Shown: piece after piece, positions 31,819 through 41,643 of the stretch
How the letters are laid out: each line of letters starts with the position of its first letter
How positions within the stretch are numbered: position 1 is the stretch's first letter
Assembly: GCA_001599935.1 (NCBI GenBank)
Contig: BCIJ01000021.1
Span: forward strand, 172,866 to 236,865
Length of the DNA: 64,000 nucleotides
Reading direction: 5' to 3'
Source: Holtermannia corniformis
Lineage: Eukaryota > Basidiomycota > Tremellomycetes > Holtermanniales
The notes under the pieces: generated by a model
The model's input: the letters and a program-made list of their open reading frames with translations, nothing else
The model's database searches: none
What the model was told of the DNA's origin: nothing
Program-made: the position numbers and the translations under genes

Positions 31819-33423
31819 CTAGAGGGAACCGTCGAGAACGCCGCGGATGTCGTCGACGGTCCCGAGGTCGGTCAAGAACGGGCACAGATCGGTCAGTTCC
31901 GTGTCGTGCGGGTCGTTGAACCAGGTCGAGACGGGGACGGCATTGTTGGGATGGAAAATGTACGACGCGGGCGAGTTGTCGATGATGATGCACGACTCCA
32001 TCGTGCGCCCGAGCTGGGATAGGTCCTGTGGGGGGAGCAGCGCGTCAGCGCTGCGTTTGGAGCTGGCACGGCGCATGGCGCACCTTGACATAGTTGCCCT
32101 TGTGGTTGTAGCAGCTCTCACGGAACAGTCGGTGCCGGACTACATGGTGGATATCCAGCATATCCAACACCGGGTCGGCATACTGTCCTGATCAGCACTG
32201 TTCCTGCACCAGAAACAGCACGCACCTTGCTCAAACTAGCAGTAAACACGACGACCTCGTAGATCTCGCCCATCTTTTGCAAAAAGTTGTCGACGCCAGG
32301 CCGTTTGATGACATAGACGTTGTGCGTCTGTGATTCGATTTCGACGGGGACAATATAGTCGGCCGATGGGATCATCTGCGGGTGTGAGTAGTTGGTAGTA
32401 GAGACGGACATCGGGCTGACCTTGAAGGAACTGTGGAGTAATGTCTCGTCGAGATCCAGCACGAGGCACTTGCGCCCTTCGTGCTTCTTGTCCATCGGCG
32501 GCAGGAGCGGCATCGGTCGCCCATCCTGCATTCGTCAGCCTACCGAACTGCTACTGCCATCACGAAGCCCACCTGATCCAGCGGGATGCCCATTCCACCC
32601 TGTGCAACCAGCCGATCCTCCTCGTCCTCTTCATCCTCCTCTTCAGCCGCCAGCATGTTGTACTCTTGCTGTGATGTCGAGCCCGTCCCACTGCCAGTGT
32701 CTGAGCCATACTCGTCGGGGGTCGGTGGGTTCGTTGCGTTGTGCAACAACGCTGAACCGGACCCTGGCGGTTGAACTGCGGCAGATGTTACCCCGGCCGT
32801 CTACGAGATGTTCAGTCAGTTTTCGCAGGGGCCGAGCTCGCACGGACCTCGTCGACCGGTGGGCTCTGCACGGGCGTGGCGGGCGCCACGACGATCTCGG
32901 GTTCAGCGTGGGGTTCTGCTGGTGGTGTTGACGCTGTAGCCGCTCCAGCGCCAGCACCGACGACGGCGCCCAACGCCAAGTTGCCGATCGGTTTACTATC
33001 ACCCGCTACCGCATCACCCTTGTCCGTTTTGGCGGCCGCACTGGAATCTACCAACGTCTCACCCGTCGCCTCGGACACATGGTTTCCATTCGCCGCACCG
33101 TCCCCTTTGGCCGTGGCCGGCACGGGCTTTGTGCCGACGCTCTTGGTCGCGCTACCGGCTTGGCCGTGGATGACCTCGTGCATTGGGACCTGGTTCTGCT
33201 TGGGTTTCGTCTTGGTCCGAGTGCGGTCATCCTCGAGTGCAGAGGATGAGCCGCAGCCGAGCGCGGCGAATAACGCGCCGAGACCGGATTTCTTCTTCTT
33301 CTTGACTGGTTTGGGATGGGACGTGCTGGCTTGGTCAGCGGTTGTAGCTGGTGGTGCCGTTGCTGCCGTCGTTGTCGGCTTTGTGGCCGTGGTCGCCGTG
33401 GTGGTGGTAGTTTGCTCGGGCAT
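31819..33423 (-). CDS. PSR1: PSR1/SCP-type CTD-like phosphatase
   Basis: HAD-family serine/threonine phosphatase of the SCP/NIF group. The catalytic signature [15 protein letters not shown] (nucleophile DLDET, about 32460-32425) is present, followed by [47 protein letters not shown] and the late block [25 protein letters not shown]. Each block is in its own exon, with five or more short introns and canonical sites. The N-terminal 190 residues are Thr/Ala/Lys-rich and disordered. They hold a KKKKK run and a Cys ([12 protein letters not shown]) in place of the N-terminal Cys cluster that anchors yeast Psr1 at the plasma membrane, so membrane attachment is possible but unproven. Yeast Psr1 acts in the sodium/general stress response. 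The length is near 430 residues. Confidence 0.9.
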
Positions 33424-34162
33424 GGTGTGCGGATGAAAGGACGCGAGGTGAGACCAGTGATAGATCGATGGCAGGCGATGCTCCGCGCGGCACGCAGATC
33501 ACTCTGTGATCCTTGTCCGTCTCAAACTCTCAAGCTGAGAGCCCCAGTGAGCGGTCCGGCGTGCTGACGATCCCGAGTGGCCTGACGGATAAGGATCCAA
33601 GGCCGGCTGGACCGCACAGACCCCTTTGTTGCCCGTCCTTTTTCGCCCGGCTAGCCTTGATGCGCGCTGATCTCTTTGTGAATAGAAGTGACTGCCGTGG
33701 TGCTGTCTAGCGTGATCTCGCTTGATACGATGCAAAGTCGATGCTGTCCCAAGGCGATGGTGCTGGTGCTGTTGTTTGCGCGCCGCTCGCTCTGGCCGAT
33801 TACGACTTTACGATTCCTAATGGGGATTAGGATCGCCGGAGTCAAATCCTAATCCGTTTACGGACACGGCCGGATGAATTATACAGAAGCGGTAACGACT
33901 GTCGGGGTTGGGCAGAGCTGTTCAACAGGTCAAAGGGGAAGAGTAGGACAGGTTGAGGGCAGGTAGGGTGGCTGACGGGAGGGCGTCGACAGGGTTCAGG
34001 CTGTTGTTTGCAGGAGAGTGTTACAGGTCGCAGTGTTATGTCAGGCTTCAGCACGCCTGCAGCGGTACTATGTGACTGCTGACTACCAACTAGGCCCGCC
34101 ACAAAAGTCGAGACTCGGAACCGCTATCAGCTCGGCATCGTCGAGCTGCAAGCTTGTCCACA
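33424..34162. other. Divergent promoter region PSR1 / URA4
   Basis: 740 bases between divergent starts. No coding frame supported. The segment at 33815-33860 repeats CCTAAT/GGATTAGGAT motifs in both orientations (GATTCCTAATGGGGATTAGGATC, partly palindromic), a possible regulator site. Confidence 0.35.
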
Positions 34163-35403
34163 ATGTCAGCAGTCAACAAACTCACCATCCCAGCACCAGC
34201 AGAGTCAGTCTAATTACAAGCACTCCTCTCTCTCTCGTGTGACAGCTCAACCGCCCACAGCTTCCACGTCCATGTCCGCCAGGGCGCCATGCAGCGACTC
34301 GTCGCACCCCACATCGCCCACGGCGGGATCCACACAGCCTACGTGATGCCAAACACCATTCCACCCGTCACGACGGCCGAGCGCGCGCTGGAATACCAAG
34401 CAGAGTTGACAGATCTCGCGCCGCACACGGAATGGCTCATGACGCTCTATCTCTGTCCGGAAGTCACGCCGGAGGAGATCCGCAAGGCAAAGAAGGCTGG
34501 CGTGAGAGGTATATTTATACTACCCACTGTAATATGGTGCTGATCGCACAGGCGTCAAGTCGTACCCCCGCGGCGTCACTACCAACTCGAGCTCGGGGAT
34601 TGAAAACTATGAAGTCTACTACCCCGTCTTCAAAGCTATGGAGGAACAAGGCCTCGTGCTCAACCTGCACGGCGAGGTCCCAAGCGACCACAGTCAAAAC
34701 ATCTCCATCCTCAATGCCGAAAAGCATTTCCTTTCGCACCTACGCAAGCTCGCGGCCGACTTTCCAAAGCTCAAGATCGTCTTGGAGCACGCCACGACCG
34801 CCGAGGCGGTTGAATGTGTATGTTCCGACTCGCTTCAGTCGACGGCTCATCAGACGAGCTGACTCGGGCATCGTATAGGTCAAATCCCTCCCCGACAACG
34901 TCGCATGCACCATCACAGCGCACCACCTCCATCTCACAATCGACACGGTCGCGCCTCAACCACACCACTTTTGCAAACCTCTAGCTAAAGAGCCCAAAGA
35001 CCGTGACGCGCTCCAAGCCGTCATCGCGTCCGGCCACCCCCGCTTCTTCCTCGGCTCCGACTCGGCGCCGCACCCGACATCTTCGAAGACAGCCCAAGTT
35101 CAGGCTGAAGCACCGCCTAGCCCGTGCGCGGCGGGAGTGTACACGTCGCCGATCTTGCTACCGCTTGTTGCGACGCTTCTGGAGGGCTTTGGAGCGTTGG
35201 ACAAGTTGGAGGGCTTTGTGAGTGGACACGGGAGACGGTTCTATGGCGTACCGGTCCCAGAGTCGGGCGCTAGCGTTACGTTGAGGCGGACGGAAGAGGG
35301 CAAGGGCGTCGTCAAGGGACTGTACGAGGCGAAGGCGGACGGGATCGAGGTCGTCCCGTTCTGGGCTGGCCAGAGGCTTGGTTGGGAGATTGTACGCGAG
35401 TGA
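34163..35403 (+). CDS. URA4: Dihydroorotase (URA4 type)
   Basis: Third step of pyrimidine synthesis: reversible cyclisation of carbamoyl-aspartate to dihydroorotate, cytosolic, zinc-dependent. Exons: 34163-34203, 34246-34508, 34552-34817, 34879-35403, giving 364 residues, the usual length of class II monofunctional enzymes. Metal ligands visible: His21 and His23 (HVHVR), Lys104 (the carbamylated lysine in VKSYPRG), His in LNLHGE, His in LEHATT and Asp in FFLGSDSAPH. The substrate-binding AYVMPNTIPPV loop is also present. The first intron falls just before the HVHVR motif, so the start is set by the short first exon MSAVNKLTIPAPA. The gene is divergent from the PSR1-type phosphatase. Confidence 0.93.
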
Positions 35404-35790
35404 GGGGCATGTTAGCATGTCACGCTAGCCCTACGCGCTCTGCACGGGCTACGGGTTGAACTCCGCTGCTTGAACATGGCGCGTATGCTTGTCAAGACTG
35501 CAACCAGCTGGGATCAGCGCGAAGCAAACTCCCGTGCGAACATTTCGACAATGTTCGTGACTCTCTTGGACCCGCCAAGCTGACATCTGCAATGGACTCT
35601 TGCACCGCGTGCACGCTTTCACAGCGCCCGTGAAAGATACATCATAATGTTGACCGCTGTCCGTGATTGTCGGATCTGAGAGCTTCAGGGTCTAGAGGGT
35701 TGTGCACGGCCTGTTGCACAGACTAGCGCGTTGACACCGTGCGATGGGTCCTCTGAATAACAACGACCTCTTGTCGTGTACCGGCTCAAG
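35404..35790. other. Intergenic, no gene seen
   Basis: 387 bases between URA4 and the F-box relic. Only short frames without protein-like composition. Confidence 0.5.
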
Positions 35791-36219
35791 ATGAACTCCG
35801 CCTGGGTCAAGCTAGTCACAGACTCGAATCGTGTGACTCAGAAACGCAAAGAGCGGGTGAGGAAATGGGTCCTTCCTATTCGCTTGGAACGACCAAGTCC
35901 GTGCACTCTATCTTGAAAATCACACGGATGATCGTCAAACGCATCATGGAGAACGATGTGTGAGTGACTACTCTGGCTGTGGCGATGCTGAGCGCCCTTG
36001 AGACCAGCCCATTTCGACCGCGGTTCATGCGCTAAACCCGCCTCTCCGAGCCATTCGCGTCACTCATGTCCTGAATCGAGGACTCTTGGTGACGCGCAGA
36101 CCACGGGCGGCCCAATTTGGGAGCGGTGGCACTGGACGGAAAACCTAGGGGACGGCCCAACGACTTTTGTATGCGATCAAATACCCCAACTGTGGAGGAG
36201 CGGGATGGGGAGATTGTGA
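35791..36219 (+). pseudogene. F-box gene relic with internal deletion
   Basis: The N-terminus MNSAWVKLVTDSNRV resembles the starts of the two intact neighbours (MPCWIKLDSTS at 36435 and MWAKISETPK at 39089). After an intron (donor GTGAGG at 35857), a piece reads HSILKITRMIVKRIMEND, like the F-box helix of the neighbour. A second piece, TAVHALNPPLRAIRVTHVLNRGLL, matches RRMHSLNMPCRVVHIKGLRSL. The sequence then jumps straight to the family C-terminus, WHWTENLGDGPTTFVCDQIPQLW, stopping at 36219. About 250-300 residues of the repeat body are missing, and the last piece is in a different frame with no clear splice solution. I call it a relic of the array; a short functional product is not excluded. 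Confidence 0.55.
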
Positions 36220-36434
36220 GTCTCGTCGAAGGCGGCTAATCCTCTGAACTAGGTCGATGATGAAAGTAGACTGTATGCGATGCCTGGAGATGGTTGTCCG
36301 TCCGTACGTGCCCAGAAGCGCTAGTGTTGGCAGATGAGCAGCCGCGTGTGGTCGACTTCACAATGCGTTGGCGGTTAAAACCGGGTGAATACCTCTGAAT
36401 CCGCTTCCACCAAGTTACAACCATACCATCCACC

Positions 36435-38372
36435 ATGCCTTGCTGGATCAAGCTAGACTCCACGTCGACAACGAGTCAACAGCAGCGAAATGTCAAGCCC
36501 AGGACCCCGGTGAGTGATAGACCAAATTAATGCTGATTTACGGACTGACTCAGTACAGCCGACGCTGGGCAGTCTCTCTGACGAGTTGATCCAAATTATT
36601 GCAGATCACATTGCGGATAATGACCGGTATGTGACGTATGCCGGTAGTGTCTGTCAGAGTTAACAAAGATCAGAGAAATCACTGCCTACCTCCCTCATTA
36701 CCTGATTCGAGCCAGGCTCAAAGGCCTTCCCCGTCCGTCATTGCTCAATTTCCAGTTGACATGCCGGCGTATGCACTCCCTCAACATGCCATGTCGAGTT
36801 GTACATATCAAAGGACTGAGAAGTCTACTGTACTGGGCGGATTTGGTGCCACCGGCCGTGCTCGGGCAGATACGGTCAGTCTTTGAGAACTCCGCAAGGG
36901 TTCGCGAAGTCTTACAGCTGTCAAGCTCGCTGCATTTCACAGGCGACTTGGAGGACCACACGCGGTTTTCGACTGCTGAACCAGTTCGGGACTCCGCTCG
37001 ACTTTACAAATTCGCCATGTCAACCCTCTTGTCGTCAGCTCCGAATATCGAGGAATTTAGTCATGACCCGGAGACGTCGTGCATGCACATGGACAAGGCG
37101 GCAAAACAATGGGAGTCGGGATTCATCCCGTACCAACTGCGCTTCAAACCCGGCCAGTTTGAACGGCTACGTACGGCTGTATTGTACCCCTCGTGCGCAG
37201 GATGTGTTCCGCTATGGGAACGCATATTGGCGACATCGGCTCCCAACCTCGAAAACATGCGCACAGGCTCTTTCGCGACGTCGAGAGAGCAGCTCTTTGA
37301 CATACCACCAGCCATGGGACCATCATCCGGCCTCGTGTTTGTCAACCTTACGTCTCTGCAAGTCGGTTACGTGAACGGTTCGCTCTCGGCTGTCATCAAA
37401 GCGATTTCGAAGGCTTGCCCTCTTGTACAGGAGATAGCTCTGTCGCGCTATAAGAATGGCACGAGCTGGGAATGGACGCCCACGGCGAATCTGCGCTATC
37501 AAATGGAAGAAGGGAGTATCGTGTGGCCGGACAGCAAAAAGTCAGACGATACCGCTGTACAACAGCCAGATGATCAACCCGTTTGCCTGGTGAGTGAAAG
37601 TTGCTCGTGAAAGCATCTTATGATATTGACAAGCGCAGTGGGATCTGGCTCAGGCTCTATCCGAATGCCGCCATCTTCGTCACGCAGACCTGGGTGCATG
37701 CATACAACCCGTCGACGCCAGGATTCATTGGCCAAATGTGTTAGATGATGGGAGAACCGTGATGCATCTCGCTCGCTACGGCGCTTCTTTGTAGGCTTTC
37801 GCCTACAACTCTGACGTCCCTGATGTCTCGCCGGATGCAGTATCCTCGCCGGATGCAGTATCCTCGCCGGATGCGTCGCATCCCAGGCGTCTTGCCTACA
37901 TCCTCTGCGCGCCAGACTTGTCTTGGCTACATCCGCGCCGGATGTAGTGTTCGCCAGATGCGGCGTCCTCCGCCGGGATGGCTGGCTGCGTGGTGGCGTA
38001 ATCCAACAAAATGGACCTGACGACGCGACTTTCAAACCAGAAATAAGGAGTCAGAACGACTTCTTCAAGCAGCACCGCGAAGCGCAGCTTCGTCATCGAC
38101 ATCAGCAGGAGGAACTACACCGTGCCCAGCATGACGCAGTGGCAACGCTTTGCAATGAGTTACAGTCACTGCAAACCGTCTGCTTGTACAACGAGCTAGT
38201 ACGGTGGATCATTGGTGGGGGCCACGAGCACTTGGAGAGAAAGTGGTGGACCAAGCAGTGCAGTCCGGGGACGAAAGCAGTGTTCCTGTGCGACGAGTTT
38301 CCGGAAGCTTGGCACCTAGATGTTTTGGATGTTGGACAGACCACACGCGATCGTTGGGGGAGCGCAAATTGA
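36435..38372 (+). CDS. F-box-like protein with leucine-rich body, copy 1
   Basis: Exon 1 (36435-36508, MPCWIKLDSTSTTSQQQRN) and exon 2 encode an F-box-like start: LGSLSDELIQIIADHIADND. The main exon covers EITAYLPHYLIRARL, then FQLTCRRMHSLNMPCRVVHIKGL (second F-box helix), and a body with scattered LRR-like pieces (NLENMRTGSF, LTSLQVGYVNGSLSAVIKAI, CPLVQEIALS). After an intron at 37588, an exon reads WDLAQALSECRHLRHADLG. The last exon has a coiled, Gln/His-rich helix (HRHQQEELHRAQHD) and ends with VFLCDEFPEAW, the array's conserved C-terminal motif. Proteins of this plan recruit substrates to SCF ubiquitin ligases; the substrate is unknown. The splice around 37790-37990 passes the 18-base tandem repeat and is uncertain. 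Confidence 0.65.
37826..37871 (+). repeat. 18-base tandem repeat inside F-box gene
   Basis: The unit GCCGGATGCAGTATCCTC occurs twice and a partial third time. In one frame it would encode SPDAVS repeats. It coincides with the region where the host gene's splicing could not be fixed, so it may be intronic. Confidence 0.7.
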
Positions 38373-38449
38373 ACTTGGTGCATCGAGTGTGATATGAAGC
38401 TATAGGTGTAGATGAAGATGATATGATCAGCGACGCATCAGCAACGCTG

Positions 38450-38916
38450 TGTCATGAATGACACGGCGCGGTTTGCCACCCTGCTACAGAGGCAAACTCC
38501 AAGGCAAGTCCAGAGGCAAGTTCGTGAACCTTTTCACGAATGGTTCGCCTTTTTGTTTCATGTCATTTCATCTCGAAACGAATTCGGCCGAAATGAAACG
38601 TAAAATGAAACGAAATGAAACCCGAAATGAGAGGTGAATTCAGGGAAGTGAGAACGGAATGAAAGGGCCCCTGGGGTATATAAACAGGGCGGCTGGCAGG
38701 TCTTTCCCCCATCTCGTCTCAACTGTTTTTGTACTGGTTCACTAGACAAGACAGCCGATGCTGCCGAGTCCTTCTCAGCTCATGTGCTCACGACTTTGAC
38801 ACTCAGACCTGATACGGCGTCATTCCCAGGTTGGTTTCGTTCAACATCCACTAGTAGTCACCTCTGCTCTTGCGCTTGTAAACCCCCTCGGCGCACGGAC
38901 GCTAGACTATCTAACA
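38450..38916 (+). mobile_element. LTR remnant (solo LTR or 5' LTR) with PBS-like sequence
   Basis: A 467-base segment starts TGTCATGAATGACACGG, containing the palindrome GTGTCAT-GA-ATGACAC, and ends CTATCTAACA, giving the TG...CA ends of an LTR. It contains a U3-like region with repeated GAAATGAAAC motifs, a perfect hairpin (TTCGTGAA-CCTT-TTCACGAA, 38521-38540), and a strong TATATAA box at 38677-38683. A pyrimidine-rich leader typical of LTR transcription starts follows. Directly after the end, AATGACGCCGCAG resembles the spacer plus primer-binding site (TGGCGCC-type) after 5' LTRs of Ty3/gypsy elements. No gag or pol remains, and no second LTR was found in the window, so this is a relic. Orientation is plus. 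Confidence 0.6.
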
Positions 38917-39088
38917 AATGACGCCGCAGCAGGTCAAAATTGACACGCTCCCACTTGCCCCTATTTGCAACAACCGATTGTAAGCTTTGGCACCACGCTC
39001 ACCCCTAAAGCTCAGCAAACGTCCACGTCGCAGATCACCTTGAGGATAAGGGCGCTGTGCCGACCTCGATAAAGTACGACTGCCGAGC

Positions 39089-40848
39089 ATGTGGGCCAAG
39101 ATATCTGAGACACCCAAGCGCAACTGCAAGCTGCGTTCAAAAGTAAGTGTGCACGGATTTTTGGGTGCGATCGACCAGGATCGACAACCGAGATCTGAAA
39201 CGCATCCGGATGACTGTGAGAGCACATAGCTGACATCCTCCGAGGCGACGCTGCTGAGCATGTCCGACGAGATCCTCGGCAACATCGCGGGTTTCCTCAT
39301 TGATCACACCAGGTCCGTGCACCAACCGTGCGTCTTGGCGGTGTACTGATTCGTCTGCCAGCCGCGACTCGACCTTCCTGCCACATTTCCTTGGACAACT
39401 AGAGCCACGCAAACCCAACTATATGAGTATCCAGTCTTGGAATACGACGTGCAAAAGGTTCAACAACGTGACGCCCTCATTCCGTGTGGTCAAAATCGAG
39501 TGTCCTGGTGGACTCTGTGCCTGGGCCTTCGAAGCTCCAGCGAGGATATTGCAGCAAATTCAGTCAGTGATATAGCGTATGTGTCTCTCAAATAAGCTCA
39601 TCTTAGAACAGTACCTTGTACATCGCCGTGGACCGCGACTATTGCACATCGGAACCTCTGTGTCAGGACTGTCGGTCGAGCGACGCTGACACCGAGGGCA
39701 AAGCGATGTTCGAGCCCGCAATCTCCGCGCTTCTGCTCGCTGCCGACCGAGTGGTCGAGCTCAGCATCGGGGACCAGCTTCAGTGCGGCTATCCAACATG
39801 TAGACTCCGCTGGCCACCTAGCGCTGATCCCCCTCGTCTCGCGCCCGAGCACTTTCGAAGACTGTCCACAGCAATCATTACATTCCACTGCCAAGGATGC
39901 ATTCTTTTTTGGCAGCAGGCCCTCCTCGGAGCCGCACCGCAGCTTCGCAGGCTGCACTCTGGCGGTCTTATATACCCAGGCAAACACCTCCTGGACGGAT
40001 TCCAAGCTCGACTTCAGGACACGGCCTTCCAATCCATCACGAGCTTGCATTTGACCTTTTTCTTCGGTCGACTGGTGACTGTTCTCGATGACCTCGCCCT
40101 TGCTTGCCCGACTTTGGTCGACTTGATAATCCATCGACAGCGTAATCCTCGGCCGGACTTGGACGCGGACGACGACGGGGACGGTTCCGAAAGTCGGGCT
40201 GAAGATGCGACTGCCGACTGGGAGGAGACGGCCAGGTTGCTTGCGGTGTTTGACAAAGGTGAGATTGTCGGATGGAGAGAGACAAGCGAGAACGTATTGC
40301 ACCCCGTACGTCACTGCCGCGAGACTGCGTGTGCAGCTGACAGCTAGCAGGACGACCTGACCAGTTTACTCGCGCGCTTCACCAAGCTTCAGTGCATGGA
40401 CCTCGGCATCCTCGTCGGCCCCGCTAGCTCGTATCTTGGACCCATCATTGATCGCGTGCAGCTCGAAGAGCTGCCCAGATACCCGGCTGACGTCTATGCC
40501 TACATGCATCACACCAACACGCAGTATAAAGCCTTGTCCGATCGGCTGCAGCGCACAAATGAAGCCCAAAGCCGGGCATCTTGCATCATCGCCAGCGGAA
40601 ATCCAGCTCTTCGAAAAGGCTATTGGTGGTCGATGGGCGCTCTATATGGCCACGATGGCGCGGAACCTTGCTTCGAATGGCGTCGGGAATCGTTCGAGCC
40701 CAGATACGAGGGAGAAAATAATGGGCGGCGAAAGATGCACTTCAACATTTTCCCACAAATCTGGATGAACACGGCAATGCGGTGGATGGGATCGGTCGGG
40801 CACGGTGCTCCCGAGCGCCACGCACTTCTGGCGGATGATGGGTGGTGA
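39089..40848 (+). CDS. F-box-like protein, copy 2
   Basis: Exon 1 (39089-39142, MWAKISETPKRNCKLRSK) mirrors exon 1 of copy 1. After an intron, ATLLSMSDEILGNIAGFLIDHTR gives the F-box helix. A further exon has SWNTTCKRFNNVTPSFRVVKIE, the second F-box helix. The body from 39610 has Cys pairs (CTSEPLCQDCRSS and CGYPTCRL), then SITSLHLTFFFGRLVTVLDDLALACPTLVDLII, an LRR-like piece. An intron at 40306-40350 joins to DDLTSLLARFTKLQCMDLGILV. The C-terminus has WWSMGALYG and the array motif HFNIFPQIW, stopping at 40848. The probable role is SCF substrate recognition. The start lies 173 bases downstream of the LTR. Confidence 0.65.
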
Positions 40849-40989
40849 CGAGCAGTCGAGTCAAGGCCTGTTAGCTGCTGTGTGAAATGATGCATGGACC
40901 CAAGTGCCACTGTCGCTACAAGTGTCGAAGTTCCCAGCGTTTCTTTGGGTACATATGCTGAGCAAAGCGTTAATTACCTTTCACGCAGT

Positions 40990-41473
40990 GTAGCACATTG
41001 GAATCGTCTCTGGCAGCATACAAGCTGATGGCCTGCTTGCATTCCAAACAACGCACAGGTCGTCTTGGCGCCGTTGTTGTCATCAACAACCCAGTCGTGA
41101 TGCCTCTCCCATTCATATCCGCCAACGTCAGCGACTTCAACACTCCAGAAGAGGTCCGCTACCTGATCAGGAATGCCCGTCGCACTGCGCAGCAGGCCGC
41201 AGAAACCCGCCGTGGACTGCAAGCGGCTCAACGAGCCGCTACTGCGCTTCTCGCCGCAAGCTCCTCGATGCTGACCGCGTGCTGCTGGTGGGCCATGGGG
41301 CATAACTTTCATCAAGAGTCCGTGGTCAGCGAGGAGCATCGACACGTCAACATACGCGGCGAATCAAGCGAACAGACGAGGTCGTTGACTTGTACTACGA
41401 TGAGGTTCCTCAGGTTTGGAGGAGTATCGATATGAACTGGGCCGACGGCTTTGGCGATGCGGATAGATGGTGA
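40990..41473 (+). pseudogene. C-terminal fragment of the F-box array
   Basis: A frame beginning without a clear start covers EEVRYLIRNARRTAQQAAETRRG, a helical segment like that of the neighbours, then CCWWAMGHNFHQES, matching WWSMGALYGHDG of copy 2. The family end motif follows in another frame: DLYYDEVPQVWRSIDMNWADG, stopping at 41473. No splice pair joining the frames was found between 41320 and 41360, so a frameshift is likely. There is no F-box start. Taken with the relic at 35791, this shows repeated partial duplication in the array. Confidence 0.5.
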
Positions 41474-41643
41474 CACGGGCATAATGAGATTGGCTGTTAG
41501 GCGCTGCATGAACGTACATGATATACACATTGTCGTATGATACAAATCGTGACCGTCTCAATCGCGTGTCTTCTTTCTCCACTGCCCATCGCCGCGCCTG
41601 TCACGGTGTCAGCTCACTATTAGTTTTTCGGGAAATCCCACAC

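Noticed and set aside
32771..33436. Plus-strand open frame of 221 codons opposite the PSR1-type phosphatase.
   Set aside because: Antisense shadow of the Thr/Ala-rich N-terminus; the minus strand carries the recognisable catalytic blocks.
37826..37871. Short tandem repeats considered as a CRISPR-like array.
   Set aside because: There are no spacers; the units are contiguous, and the genome is eukaryotic.
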